Positions 8,944 to 18,695 of a stretch of 64,000 bases of DNA are shown piece by piece. The translations under genes were made by a program, and so were the position numbers. This DNA is from Sphingomonas telluris (GTDB lineage: Bacteria > Pseudomonadota > Alphaproteobacteria > Sphingomonadales > Sphingomonadaceae). The DNA lies in contig NZ_JAKZHW010000002.1 in assembly GCF_022568775.1 (NCBI RefSeq), positions 509,501-573,500 on the forward strand, written 5' to 3'. Numbering within the stretch: position 1 is the first letter of the stretch; every line of letters starts with the position of its first letter. A model generated the notes under the pieces. It saw nothing but the letters and a program-made list of their open reading frames with translations. It was not told where the DNA came from and did no database searches.

Positions 8944-11900
8944 TCCCGACAGCAAGTTCAATAACTCTTCGATTAGGGCCATGCGTGGTGAGGCGCTCGA
9001 GCTGCCACCAAGCCAATCTTGGGCGACCATTATCTTGAAATCGGCGCTTGCTGGCCTGTCCGCAAGGCAGGCGCGGAGCTCGTCCGCGAGACTTTCAGAC
9101 GAGCAGATCGCTCCGCCGGATTTCGCGACAACATCAAGCCATTTCGCGAACCGTTTGCTGATATCATCCCCCGATCGGGATCCTGACCGGCAATCTCGCA
9201 GATCATCGAGCACGAACAGTGTTCGCGGCGGGCTGAAAGCCGCAGGTTGCTCGGTTGCGTCGAAGCGCAGAAGCGTGTCGCCCTCCGCGAAATCGAGGGG
9301 TTCTTCGTCGGCCAAAGGTCGCCTGAGCGAAAGCAGTTCAGCCATATAACGATGAGCCTCGACGTAAAGGCCACGGCTCTCATCATATCGGATTGGTCGA
9401 AGGCAAAGGTGGCGAGGCAAGGCAGCAATAAGGGTCCGCAATACGTCCTCAAGGGAATCGCGTCGCCTCGAGATCGCAGTCGCGTCCAGTTCGGAAACGT
9501 CCACGAAGATCCTTCTCGCCGCCGGAGTGTAGGTCGCTGTTACCGCCAGTTGTGCCAGTCGCTCGATCTCATCGATCGTGAGCGCAGACGCGTAACTCGC
9601 CAAAGCCTCGGGGAGATCGGCCTGGCCGCCGTAAACGCGCTCGATTTCCGCGTGGAAGCGCGCGGCGATGTCCGCGGGGTCGTGCTCAGCCTCGATATAG
9701 GCCCGTCCGGCAAGCCCGGTTTCCAGTGCCGACGACTGGTCGCGATAGAGATCGTCGATTGTGTCGCGCAGTTGCGATATCTCGAAGCCATCAGGCAGCA
9801 TGGAAAGGATGCCATCAGGCAGTTCGGCTATCGAACCGTTGGCATTCGCGATTGTTGGTCGGCCGTACGCGAGACATTCCAGGACCGTAAGGGACGACTC
9901 CCCTCGGGACTCCTTTCGCAGCTGAACAGCGATGTCGCACGTAGCTAGATAGTCTCGGTAACTTTCTTCGTTCACCCAGCCAGTGATGACCACGCGATCA
10001 CCCAATTCAGATTCGGCGATCTCGGACTCGATTTCTTGGCCGTAGTCGCCCACCGCGGCAGCACCGACGAAAACGAGCGTGCAGTCGGAGTCTCGCGATG
10101 CGGCCGAATCTCTCCATGCACGGAGGAGATCCAGGTTGCATTTCGATGGTCCCATCCTTCCGAAACTGCATATGAGACGCTTGTTCGATGCAATTCCTAA
10201 GCGTTCGCGCGCCACCTCGCGATCTCGTTCGCTCGGGACGGAACAGGGCAGCGGAATGCAAGCGAGCCTCTGTCCAGGCTCGACGGTGAACCAGGTTTGC
10301 GCGAGCCTTTGCGCATAGGAAGAATGCACGATCACGGCCCGGGCACGATCCGCGATAGCCGTGCTGCAGGGAAAATAGCTTGTCGCTTCGTGCGGGTTCC
10401 CCGAATGCCGGCAGTCGAAGACGGCCGAGGCGCCGTGATTATCGTACAAGGCCCTGAGCCAAGCTCTTTCGCCACCTTCTCGGACCGCGCGATGGCGAAA
10501 CAGACCACCAAGGTAGAAATCGTGCAGAACCACTAGGCCGGGAACGGCCTCGAGCAGCGGCACCATATAGTCGTGAAATTCAGAATTCCCGATTTGGTAG
10601 AGGACGCGCTCGTACCGGTGGCCGTGGTGAAGGAATGTTCGGGGGTCGATCACCTGAGACACGCCCGCGACGGCGCTTGAACTCACGTTTTGGGATGCAG
10701 TTTCGACGACAACATCGATGTCGTAGAAGTCGGTGAGGTGCGGCAGCAGCTGCTCGCTGTATATTGCGATGCCGCTCCACGCAGGAGGCATCGGCGAGAC
10801 GTATGCTAGGCGCCGCTTAGTCCCCGTTCTAATATTCGGCGACGCGGGTGCCTTGCGCCCATCTGCCAACCGCTCAAGCGCACCAATTGCTCGCTGTCCG
10901 ACAAGATCCCACGAAAACTTTGTCCTCTGAAGCGCCGAATGGCTCTTCAGCCGCTCAAGAAAGGCCTCGTCCGTCAACGCCCTTTGTAATGCATTGCGGA
11001 TCGCGCGGGGATCCCGAGGATCGAACAATGCTTCGTCAAGCCCAATGACCTCGGGAATGCTTGAGAGGTTCGAACCGAGAACCGGCGCACCGCATTGCAT
11101 GGCCTCGAGCACGGGCAAGCCGAACCCCTCGTGCAATGAGGGAAAAACGAAGAGCTTGGCGGAAGAGTATAGGGATGCCAGCTCAGAATCCGTCACCGCA
11201 CCCGTCAGTATCACCGCGTCCCGCGGAAGATCCGCCTGCCGCGCGAGGTCGAGCACGCGTCGCCTGTCATCCGGCGAGCATTCGCACGCAATCACCAGTT
11301 GGTGGGCGGACTGAATATCTTGCGGAAGGGCTGCATATCCTTCGAGAAGAGCTGCCAAATTCTTCCGGAAGTCGATCCCGCCAGTGTACATCACGTAAGG
11401 TCGATGAACCCCCAGACGCGCGATGAATCCAGCCTTGGTGAGGTTGCGAGCCCGCATGCGAAAGCGTGGGTCGGCGGCGGTGCCAACGGCCACGACCCGC
11501 TCTGGCGGAACATGCAAATGCTCGATTGCTTCTTTCGCTGAAGAGCCAGAGATCGCCAACAGAAGATCTGCCCGCCGCATCTGAGCTATCCGTTCGTCAT
11601 ACCACGCAGCGGTGCGCTCATCGGCCAGGTATTCTGACGGATAGATGAGTGGGATAGCATCGTAAAACGTCACAGATGTCGGCAGGTCCAACCCAAGCCG
11701 TCCGATGCTGGACACGCTGTTCCCGCGCATGCCTTCGACAAGGCTGGAGATATGCACGACGTCAGGGCTCAGCCGTGCGAGAAATGCTTCGCGGCACAAT
11801 TCGGACGCCGCACGCCTCGGGTCGGCCGGGTCGTCCGGGAGCGGCTTCAGAACATCGAAGACGTGCAAACGGTCGGGGGCGAGCAGATCTGCCAGGCGAT

Positions 11901-12069
11901 TACGGATCGACTGAACCGTCTCCGGGAACGTGCCATTCACCGCGAGGTGAACATCGTGCTCTCCGCGATTGCGTAGGATTCCTTCCGCGAGACCTAAAGA
12001 ATAGCGCCCTATGCCCCGTTCACGAGTGCTGGGTGATTGAGCGCCCTGAAGGTCAATAACGATGCGCAC
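8875..12069 (-). CDS. Multidomain glycosyltransferase: two GT4 modules plus a half module
   Basis: A 1064-residue protein with GTG start. Module 1 (about 1-400) has G-I-G-R-Y-S, Y-T-G-G-I-D-F-R-K-N and E-G-F-G-L-P-V-L-E, a complete GT4 enzyme. Module 2 (about 425-810) has P-P-A-W-S-G-I-A, F-G-R-M-G-P-S-K and the acceptor-side R-G-E-S-S-L-T-V-L-E, also complete. From about 850 the sequence restarts with I-F-V-D-V-S-E-L, resembling the N-terminal half of the neighbouring GT4, but it stops before a nucleotide-binding half appears. It probably adds two successive sugars. It forms a minus-strand pair with the DUF4214 gene 16 bases upstream. Confidence 0.85.
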   Translation of the reverse strand: MRIVIDLQGAQSPSTRERGIGRYSLGLAEGILRNRGEHDVHLAVNGTFPETVQSIRNRLADLLAPDRLHVFDVLKPLPDDPADPRRAASELCREAFLARLSPDVVHISSLVEGMRGNSVSSIGRLGLDLPTSVTFYDAIPLIYPSEYLADERTAAWYDERIAQMRRADLLLAISGSSAKEAIEHLHVPPERVVAVGTAADPRFRMRARNLTKAGFIARLGVHRPYVMYTGGIDFRKNLAALLEGYAALPQDIQSAHQLVIACECSPDDRRRVLDLARQADLPRDAVILTGAVTDSELASLYSSAKLFVFPSLHEGFGLPVLEAMQCGAPVLGSNLSSIPEVIGLDEALFDPRDPRAIRNALQRALTDEAFLERLKSHSALQRTKFSWDLVGQRAIGALERLADGRKAPASPNIRTGTKRRLAYVSPMPPAWSGIAIYSEQLLPHLTDFYDIDVVVETASQNVSSSAVAGVSQVIDPRTFLHHGHRYERVLYQIGNSEFHDYMVPLLEAVPGLVVLHDFYLGGLFRHRAVREGGERAWLRALYDNHGASAVFDCRHSGNPHEATSYFPCSTAIADRARAVIVHSSYAQRLAQTWFTVEPGQRLACIPLPCSVPSERDREVARERLGIASNKRLICSFGRMGPSKCNLDLLRAWRDSAASRDSDCTLVFVGAAAVGDYGQEIESEIAESELGDRVVITGWVNEESYRDYLATCDIAVQLRKESRGESSLTVLECLAYGRPTIANANGSIAELPDGILSMLPDGFEISQLRDTIDDLYRDQSSALETGLAGRAYIEAEHDPADIAARFHAEIERVYGGQADLPEALASYASALTIDEIERLAQLAVTATYTPAARRIFVDVSELDATAISRRRDSLEDVLRTLIAALPRHLCLRPIRYDESRGLYVEAHRYMAELLSLRRPLADEEPLDFAEGDTLLRFDATEQPAAFSPPRTLFVLDDLRDCRSGSRSGDDISKRFAKWLDVVAKSGGAICSSESLADELRACLADRPASADFKIMVAQDWLGGSSSASPRMALIEELLNLLSGSGDHSQDRGLADHSIVREAEFL

Positions 12070-12085
12070 GCAAAACGGCGCCCGC

Positions 12086-12607
12086 TTAGCCGGAAACTAG
12101 CTTTTCGAAGATTTCGCGAGCACGGGGGCTGAGCTGCTCAGCCGCAATATTCCGTCGTGCGGAGGGAGCATTGTTGTACACGTTGGGTTGAGACAGCGCC
12201 TGCGGCCGGGCCGGTGCGACAACCGGCATAGAGGGGCGGCCGGCCATTGCGCCGCGAAGAGCGGCAATCTCGCTCAGAATGGCCCGCTGCAGACGCTCAT
12301 TGACGGACTCACCTTCAACGCGGAACAGCTTGCGAACCATCCAGCCGATCAACGGCAAGCGTCCCAAACGATAGCGGCTGATCGCACGCGCGAGCCCTGG
12401 CACTCCCGGGCCCAAAAGCGGCTCGTTAGACGATCGCAATTGTCCGAGCACAGAAAGCTTGCTGTATCCGGTCCGCAGTCGCGCGACATAATAAGCGCGC
12501 CCTTCGTCATCAGGATCACGCCCGAGGATCGCGTCATAGGCGGAATCGACGAATTCCTCGTTCTGAAGGCTAAGCAAGCCGGCGAGCGAAGTCGTATGAG
12601 CGTTCAT
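12086..12607 (-). CDS. DUF4214 domain protein
   Basis: The start M-N-A-H-T-T at 12607 is chosen because the upstream open frame looks non-coding. Residues about 10-70 contain the DUF4214 signature: F-V-D-S-A-Y-D-A-I-L-G-R-D-P-D-D-E-G followed by Y-Y-V-A-R-L. This domain is common in S-layer, RTX and glycosyltransferase proteins, where its role is not established. The rest is basic and then Pro/Ala-rich. It lies immediately upstream of the multidomain glycosyltransferase on the same strand. Confidence 0.75.
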   Translation of the reverse strand: MNAHTTSLAGLLSLQNEEFVDSAYDAILGRDPDDEGRAYYVARLRTGYSKLSVLGQLRSSNEPLLGPGVPGLARAISRYRLGRLPLIGWMVRKLFRVEGESVNERLQRAILSEIAALRGAMAGRPSMPVVAPARPQALSQPNVYNNAPSARRNIAAEQLSPRAREIFEKLVSG

Positions 12608-12827
12608 GTCTATTTGCCGTCCCCGAGACTGCGGACAACCTGTCCGCCGATTTTGTTTCCGAATTCCAAGCAGCATGCCAGACCGAGCAGGGTTCCAGCC
12701 CGCCGGCGGTGAGGTGATTTGTCGCGGCATGACAAGTGGATGTCAATTTTCCTGATGCGTTTTCCGCTCCAGCCCGGCACGACGGTCCGGGCGTGCATTG
12801 CAAGTTAGGGTGAGCTGCGAAAAGACG

Positions 12828-14201
12828 ATGAGTTCGCCGTCGACCGAGACGATCTGCTGCCTCTTTGAGCGGGGAGGCGAGCACCCGATCAGCTCCATCG
12901 ATTACGAGGGCGGGGTGAGCTTTTCGGTCGTCATCTGTACGGACAACCGGCTTGATTACCTAAAGCGGGCGATCTCGTCGCTACGGTATCAGACCTATCG
13001 GAACTTCGAGCTCTGCGTGATTGCGGGCCCTACTGAAGACGGCACGCACGCTTTTCTGCGTGATCTGGACGGGCAGTTGAAGATAGCCGACTGTCCTGAG
13101 CGCAATCTGTCCCGATCACGAAACATGGGCATCAGCCTCGCCGCAGGAAACGTCGTCGCCTTCATCGATGATGATGCCGTTCCGGAGCCAGAGTGGCTCA
13201 CGCAGCTCGCGCGATCGTACGACGATCCGCGGGTCGGTGCGGTCGGCGGTGTCGTCCACGACCACATCGGCATCGATTACCAGGCGCGGTTTGTCAGCGT
13301 CGATCGCCTTGGACGACCACGTGAGGAGACGCGGCCGACACCGGAATTGAATTTCCCGGGCTCGCCGCAATTTCCGCATTTGCTGGGGACAAACTGCTCG
13401 TTCCGGCGGAGCGTCTTGCTGGAAATCGGCGGCTTCGACGAGGTGTACGAGTATTTCCTCGACGAGACAGACGTCTGCTGCAGGATCAATGATGCCGGGT
13501 ATCGCATAGCCCAGCGCCCCGACGCGTTCGTGCACCATAAATATGCGCCGAGCGCCCTGCGCGACGAAAAGCGCGTGGTCAGGGATTGGTACCCCCTCAT
13601 CAAGAATCGCCTGTATTTTGGACTGAGGCATGCAAGTGGATTCTTGCATCCCGACGATATTGTGGAAGCCGCGCTTGCCGACAAAGCTTTCTGGAAGAGG
13701 GACGTCGCCGAGAACGTCAGGAGAGGAAGCCTGACCGCCGCGGACGCTCAGAGATTCCGTGAGCAAGCTGACGCGGGCATCGAGGCCGGCCTTCGCCTCT
13801 CGACCGAGGAGCCGAGGCTACTGAAGGCGGAGACTGTGGGGACCCATGGTGGCGACTTCCAGCCGTTCGTGCCTGCTTCTTCGAACGATGCGAGGGCTGT
13901 CATCTACTTCGATCTTGCTGCGGAAGATGGCGAGATTCTTGCTCGGGCCCGCGAGGCGGCTGCCGGTGGGCAGCACGTCCATGCCGTCGTTCGTCGCAGC
14001 GGCGCGCCCTCGGTTGATTTTGAGGACGGGATCTGGATCCACGATCTCGGCAGGAACCAGGAATCCGAAGGTGGAGAATATGCGGGAGTGCGGGCCGCAA
14101 TCCGGCGAATCACATCTCGCCGCCGGGTTGATCGTGCATACTGTCATGCTTCCAGACGCACGGCTTTGAAGGACATTTTCACATCGATTGGAGAGGCCTG
14201 A
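12828..14201 (+). CDS. Glycosyltransferase, GT2 family
   Basis: A GT-A fold enzyme: F-S-V-V-I-C-T at about residue 30, then N-L-S-R-S-R-N and the metal/nucleotide-binding D-D-D in V-A-F-I-D-D-D-A. An F-L-D-E-T-D-V-C segment follows, as in rhamnosyl- and galactosyltransferase-like GT2 enzymes. Residues beyond about 320 form an extra domain that is not recognised. Translation could start at the TTG at 12798 or the GTG at 12810; the ATG at 12828 is taken. It begins the second plus-strand block of the capsule locus. Confidence 0.85.
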   Translation: MSSPSTETICCLFERGGEHPISSIDYEGGVSFSVVICTDNRLDYLKRAISSLRYQTYRNFELCVIAGPTEDGTHAFLRDLDGQLKIADCPERNLSRSRNMGISLAAGNVVAFIDDDAVPEPEWLTQLARSYDDPRVGAVGGVVHDHIGIDYQARFVSVDRLGRPREETRPTPELNFPGSPQFPHLLGTNCSFRRSVLLEIGGFDEVYEYFLDETDVCCRINDAGYRIAQRPDAFVHHKYAPSALRDEKRVVRDWYPLIKNRLYFGLRHASGFLHPDDIVEAALADKAFWKRDVAENVRRGSLTAADAQRFREQADAGIEAGLRLSTEEPRLLKAETVGTHGGDFQPFVPASSNDARAVIYFDLAAEDGEILARAREAAAGGQHVHAVVRRSGAPSVDFEDGIWIHDLGRNQESEGGEYAGVRAAIRRITSRRRVDRAYCHASRRTALKDIFTSIGEA

Positions 14202-14338
14202 ATCGGATTGCGTTTTCCGTTCCGCCAGTTGAAAGCGGGCCGGCGTTTGCAGGAAGCTGGCCTCCGGCTGCGATAACCGGCACTTTGAGCCAATTCGGTT
14301 GCGGGAAGGGGCGCTCCCGCATGGAAGGAAGAGTCTGA

Positions 14339-15397
14339 ATGAATCGGGTAGTTACGCATTTCGACAAGCGTCCGGGTGCGCCAAAGGTCGGCATCGGAGG
14401 CTTCTTCGGCTACGGCAATTACGGCGACGAACTCTTCCTGGAGGTCTTCAAGGAGCATCTGGGCGCGGCCTTCGAGCTTGAAGTTCTCCCGGATCGCTTG
14501 GACTCTCCATATTTCTCTGAGCCCGTTGAGGATCGTATCGCCGACGTCCAGGCGGTCCTCGTCGGCGGGGGAGACTTGGTCCAGCCCTGGTCGATCGATG
14601 CGCGCTACTTCCACAGGGTATACCTCGAGCGGCCAGTATTCCTGGCCGGCCTCGGCGTTCCCATCCGCGCGCCGGGCTCGGCGCAGGTGGAAAAGGAACA
14701 TATCGTTGAGCGCTATCGGAACTTCTTCCAGTCTCCGAGCGTGCGCTTCATCAATGCTCGCGACAAGCAGTCTGCCGACTGGATCTCATCGAAGCTCGAT
14801 CCGCGGGTCGAAGTCATCGAGGCGCCCGATCTTGTGTGCGGCCTAACCCTGCCGACGGTCTCGCGCGACGCGGCAAACCCAATCCTCGGCATTGTTACGC
14901 GCCACCGACCGGGACATGAACAGGACGATGACTACACAAGGCTTTCGGAGCTCGGAGCCTACGCCAAGTCCGAGGGCTGGCGCGTTCGCCACATCATTCT
15001 TGGCAGCGGCGTGGTTGGCGAACGCGATGTGGCCAATGCCGAGCGGCTCAACATCCCGGGGAAGGAAGTCTTCTACAGCCAGGGAATCTGGGACATGACC
15101 CGCGCCATCGGCGAATGCTCCACGCTCGCGAGCATGAAGTTCCACGGCAGCGTCGTAGCGACGATGTATGGAATTCCGTCAATGGTTCTTATTCCTACCA
15201 GCAAGAACCGGAACTTCATGCGGCGCATGGGGCGCGACGACCTGCTCAGCAAGTTCGACGCGGAGGACTTGGTCGAACGCTTCAGGCCTTGGCCGAAGCC
15301 GATTGATCCGGAGTGGGTGAAGCGGTTGCGCAACGGCGCCACCGGAATGCTCAATCAGCTCCGTAAGTCGATCCTGGCCGAGACCGTGCCGGCCTGA
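14339..15397 (+). CDS. Polysaccharide pyruvyl transferase family protein
   Basis: The 352 residues show the PF04230 pattern: G-Y-G-N-Y-G-D-E near the N-terminus, V-L-V-G-G-G-D-L around residue 80, and C-S-T-L-A-S-M-K-F-H-G near residue 270. Members transfer pyruvate from phosphoenolpyruvate to sugars, making acidic ketals. If active, it would add negative charge to an otherwise neutral D-rhamnose polymer. A 137-base gap without visible genes precedes it, and the next gene starts six bases after it. Confidence 0.83.
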   Translation: MNRVVTHFDKRPGAPKVGIGGFFGYGNYGDELFLEVFKEHLGAAFELEVLPDRLDSPYFSEPVEDRIADVQAVLVGGGDLVQPWSIDARYFHRVYLERPVFLAGLGVPIRAPGSAQVEKEHIVERYRNFFQSPSVRFINARDKQSADWISSKLDPRVEVIEAPDLVCGLTLPTVSRDAANPILGIVTRHRPGHEQDDDYTRLSELGAYAKSEGWRVRHIILGSGVVGERDVANAERLNIPGKEVFYSQGIWDMTRAIGECSTLASMKFHGSVVATMYGIPSMVLIPTSKNRNFMRRMGRDDLLSKFDAEDLVERFRPWPKPIDPEWVKRLRNGATGMLNQLRKSILAETVPA

Positions 15398-15403
15398 GTT
15401 CCC

Positions 15404-16417
15404 GTGAGCGACGCGGAGGCCGAGCGCATCAGACGCCTCGCGGCCGAGGCGAAACTGACGAGAGCTTCCCCCCGGCGTTTCAGCGGCGGGGACATGAGAC
15501 GGCCGCTGGTCATTTCCGTCGTCCGCAACGAGGGCCCGCGGATTGGGGAGTTTCTCCAGCATTATCGCGGTCTGGGGGCGGCGCACTTCTTGATCGTTGA
15601 CAATGGATCGACGGATGGAACGCGAGAGACTCTCGTCGCCGAACCCGATGTCGATTTGTTCGCCACAGATCAGCCATTCGATGCAGCGAGCAAGCACGGC
15701 TGGATCACTCGGATGATTCAGGAATATGGCGACCGCTGGTACCTGCTGGCAGATGCGGACGAGCATGCGGTTTTCGATGGCGCCAATAATCTGCGAGAAG
15801 TCGTGCGGGCTGCTGAGCGGTTGCGACTGCGGCGAGTACGAGGTGCCCTGCTGGATATGTATGGCGACGGGCCAATTGGGGCTTCTAAGCGTGGTTCAGA
15901 GGAGCGGCTGGTTGATGCTTACCCGTATTTCGACCCCGACGGATACGTAGAGCAACGCGAGGTCGCTCTGACCACGCGGGTCGGAGGGCCACGGAAGAGA
16001 GCGCTTTCATCGGTAGATCCCGATCTAGAGCCGCAGCTGACCAAATACCCGCTGTTTCGCCTGCGTCCTGAGGATACGGTCGTCAGCCCTCATTACATCC
16101 ATCCGCCGATGGTTGGCGAAGAAGATCCCTGTTGGCTGGCGCTGCTGCATTTCAAGTTCGATGTGGACGGCCGAATGCGGATCGCGGATGCGGTCAGGCG
16201 GGGGCAATACTGGCGCAATAGCTACGAGTATCGCGTCTACCAAAAGGCCATCGAGCAAGAGCCGGACCTGACCTTCATGACCGAGCGCAGTCGCCGCTAC
16301 CGGGGACCAGGTGACCTCGTTGCGCTTGGAATCATAGAAGAGGTGCCAAAGGCCCGGCAGTCCCAAGTTTTGAGAAAACTCAGCGCCTTAGTACTCGGGC
16401 GGACAGCCTTGAATTGA
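15404..16417 (+). CDS. GT2-like glycosyltransferase (Glyco_tranf_2_4 type)
   Basis: The segment V-I-S-V-V-R-N-E-G followed by F-L-I-V-D-N-G-S-T-D-G-T and L-L-A-D-A-D-E is typical of the PF13704 branch of GT-A enzymes; D-A-D should bind metal and nucleotide. The protein has 337 residues if the GTG six bases after the previous stop is used. The ATG at 15494, preceded by GGGGAC, would give a shorter protein that still contains every motif. Substrate unknown; it belongs to the capsule assembly set. Confidence 0.75.
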   Translation: MSDAEAERIRRLAAEAKLTRASPRRFSGGDMRRPLVISVVRNEGPRIGEFLQHYRGLGAAHFLIVDNGSTDGTRETLVAEPDVDLFATDQPFDAASKHGWITRMIQEYGDRWYLLADADEHAVFDGANNLREVVRAAERLRLRRVRGALLDMYGDGPIGASKRGSEERLVDAYPYFDPDGYVEQREVALTTRVGGPRKRALSSVDPDLEPQLTKYPLFRLRPEDTVVSPHYIHPPMVGEEDPCWLALLHFKFDVDGRMRIADAVRRGQYWRNSYEYRVYQKAIEQEPDLTFMTERSRRYRGPGDLVALGIIEEVPKARQSQVLRKLSALVLGRTALN

Positions 16418-16469
16418 GCGCGGGCATCTCTTTTCAAGTTGCCGCGGCGAGATATCGTCGGCAAGAACG

Positions 16470-18002
16470 ATGGCCAATGGGGCAGGGAAGATTTCGATAA
16501 GCAAGATGAGACAAGATCGGATCAGTGACGCCCTGCTGCCGTCGTCAGGGACGGCTGCGCCTCGCTTGGGTCATGCGCTACTTTGGACGCCATCGTACGT
16601 GCGTGACGATAAGATCCTCTGGCACGTGCCTTTCTTCTTCTGGCTTCTCGAAGCAACGCGTCCGCGCCGGTACGTGGAGCTGGGCGTCGGCGAAGGCGTA
16701 GCCTACATGGCCGTCTGCCAGGCCCTGCATCGCATGCGCGCCCACGCACAATGCTTCGCTGTAGGCGAGTGGCGGAACGAAGACGGTCAAATCGCGGTAC
16801 CGGAACGCCTCGCGGCACGAAATGCCGATTTATACGAGGACTTCTCGCAAATCCTCAGCGATGGCCTCGGCAAGGCTGCTGAGGTCATCGACGACGGCAG
16901 TGTTGATCTCATGCTTGTCGACCTCACTCAGGACGAAAGCATAGCGGCCTCAGTGCAGCAGACGTGGCTGCCGAAGCTTTCATCGACGGGTATCCTGCTT
17001 CTGAATGGCATTGGCGGCGCCGACTCTGAGAACGCGAAATTGGTGGAGGCCTTGTCGAGCAAGTCTCCAACCATCCAGATGCCTGGTGGTGACGGCCTTC
17101 TCGTAGTCCTCCCGAGCCGCGGTCCTGACGAGGAGCTCGCGAATATCGCCGCGCTCACGCCGGACGATCCTGCGCACAAGCTGATCGTGCAGATGTTCAC
17201 GCGGCTGGGCGCCGGCGCTTATCACGAAGTCCACGCCCGGCAGGATTCTGACCGTGTCGAGGCGCTGGACGATCGGATCCGAGCGCTGATCGAAGAGCGC
17301 GACAGTCTTGCACAGCGCGTCGAAGAGCGGGATCGCCAGTACGATGCCCGCCATCGCAAGACCGCGATACTTCAGTCGCATGTTTTCGATCTACAGATCG
17401 CGGCGGAGGCAGCCCGTGCGGAGGCTCAGCGTCTGGCAGACGAGCTTTCGGGCGCTGCGACCGACCGCGAAGAAGCTGACGATCTCTTGCGGCAGGAGCG
17501 CTCCGCCCATCGGGACACACGTGAGCGCGCGGACAAGGCGAGTGCGGAAGTCGAAGCGCTGCGCGTATCTATGGAAGAGCTAACCGGTCGGGCCGAGGAG
17601 GCGGCCAAGGAAAGGGAGCGCCTGTCTGAAGAGCTCGCGGCCGAGCGCATCAAGCAAGCGGAATCGGTGGCTCTTCTACGTGCCGAGCGTCAGGATCGCA
17701 TTCAGTTCGAGCGGGAGCGTGACAAGGCCGTGGCCGAGTCGGAAACCCTCGGGAAGCGAGTGGCGGAGCTGACCAGCGCTGCCGACCAGCACTATCGTAC
17801 AGTGAAGGATCTGGTGGCCGCCCTTGCGGAGAACGAGAACCTCGTCATTGCCCTCACCGAGGAATTGCGTTCGCAGCGTCAAGAGAGTGAGGCGATCGCC
17901 ACAGCATTGGCGATTGAGGCTGAAGAGGTGCGTGCGGCAAATGCGCCGAGTGCGTCGGGCGGGGGACTGCTCAATCGCTTGACTGGGCGTAAGCGCAGAT
18001 GA
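16470..18002 (+). CDS. Methyltransferase-like domain fused to a long coiled coil
   Basis: Residues about 55-220 resemble class I SAM-dependent methyltransferases of polysaccharide loci, with V-E-L-G-V-G-E-G as motif I and D-L-M-L-V-D-L later. The family's usual I-D-G-x-H is replaced by V-D-L-T-Q, so activity is uncertain. From about 255 to 490 the sequence is almost pure charged heptad-type coiled coil, rich in Glu, Arg, Ala and Leu. It ends with a short basic tail, L-L-N-R-L-T-G-R-K-R-R. The layout recalls WbdD, which caps and measures O-antigen chains. It overlaps the next gene by four bases. Confidence 0.75.
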   Translation: MANGAGKISISKMRQDRISDALLPSSGTAAPRLGHALLWTPSYVRDDKILWHVPFFFWLLEATRPRRYVELGVGEGVAYMAVCQALHRMRAHAQCFAVGEWRNEDGQIAVPERLAARNADLYEDFSQILSDGLGKAAEVIDDGSVDLMLVDLTQDESIAASVQQTWLPKLSSTGILLLNGIGGADSENAKLVEALSSKSPTIQMPGGDGLLVVLPSRGPDEELANIAALTPDDPAHKLIVQMFTRLGAGAYHEVHARQDSDRVEALDDRIRALIEERDSLAQRVEERDRQYDARHRKTAILQSHVFDLQIAAEAARAEAQRLADELSGAATDREEADDLLRQERSAHRDTRERADKASAEVEALRVSMEELTGRAEEAAKERERLSEELAAERIKQAESVALLRAERQDRIQFERERDKAVAESETLGKRVAELTSAADQHYRTVKDLVAALAENENLVIALTEELRSQRQESEAIATALAIEAEEVRAANAPSASGGGLLNRLTGRKRR

Positions 18003-18664
18003 CGGAGCTGGTGGGGGAGTGGCCAGAACTTACGCTGCCGGAAGCGGAAGCTGCCTGTCTTCGCGAGAAATACGAGACGGCCCACGTCATCCTCGAATAT
18101 GGATCGGGAGGTTCCACCGTTTTCGCGGCCCAGCTGCAGAACAAGTTCGTCCTGAGCGTTGAAAGCGACCGCGACTGGGCCTTGTCGCTGCAACATAAGA
18201 TCGACGAGGCCAATCTCACTTCGGAAACCGTACTCTACCACGTCGACATCGGCATGACGGGTCGCTGGGGCCGGCCGAAAAACGACAGCTCGTGGCGGCA
18301 CTTCCATCGCTACCCCACGAGCATCTGGACCGAACCTTATTTCAGGCCGCCTGATGTGGTCCTGATCGACGGTCGCCTTAGGCCGGCTTGCTTCGTGAAT
18401 TGCTGCCTCAGAGCCAGCCAGCCGGTTACGATCCTGTTCGACGATTATGCCACCCGTCCGATGTATCATGTTGTCGAAGAACTGGTGAAACCGTCTTCTT
18501 TGGCGGGAAGAATGGCCGTCTTCCATGTCGAGCCGCAGGAATGGCCGAGCTGGTCGGAAGACCTCTTCTTGGAGCTTTCCACGCTAGTGTCGTTCGAAGC
18601 GGACACGGTCGACTACAGTCAACTGCCGGACATTCCGTTTCTCAGCGCACGCAAAGCAAACTGA
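17999..18664 (+). CDS. SAM-methyltransferase-like protein
   Basis: The 221-residue protein has V-I-L-E-Y-G-S-G-G-S-T near residue 32, a variant glycine-rich SAM-binding loop, then V-E-S-D-R-D-W as the acidic strand-2 segment and V-V-L-I-D-G-R as strand 4. This suits a small class I methyltransferase acting on a sugar or glycan. It starts inside the last codons of the coiled-coil gene, so the two proteins are probably made together and may act together. Confidence 0.65.
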   Translation: MTELVGEWPELTLPEAEAACLREKYETAHVILEYGSGGSTVFAAQLQNKFVLSVESDRDWALSLQHKIDEANLTSETVLYHVDIGMTGRWGRPKNDSSWRHFHRYPTSIWTEPYFRPPDVVLIDGRLRPACFVNCCLRASQPVTILFDDYATRPMYHVVEELVKPSSLAGRMAVFHVEPQEWPSWSEDLFLELSTLVSFEADTVDYSQLPDIPFLSARKAN

Positions 18665-18695
18665 ACAGCAACTTCAAAGTATCGAAAGCGTACCT

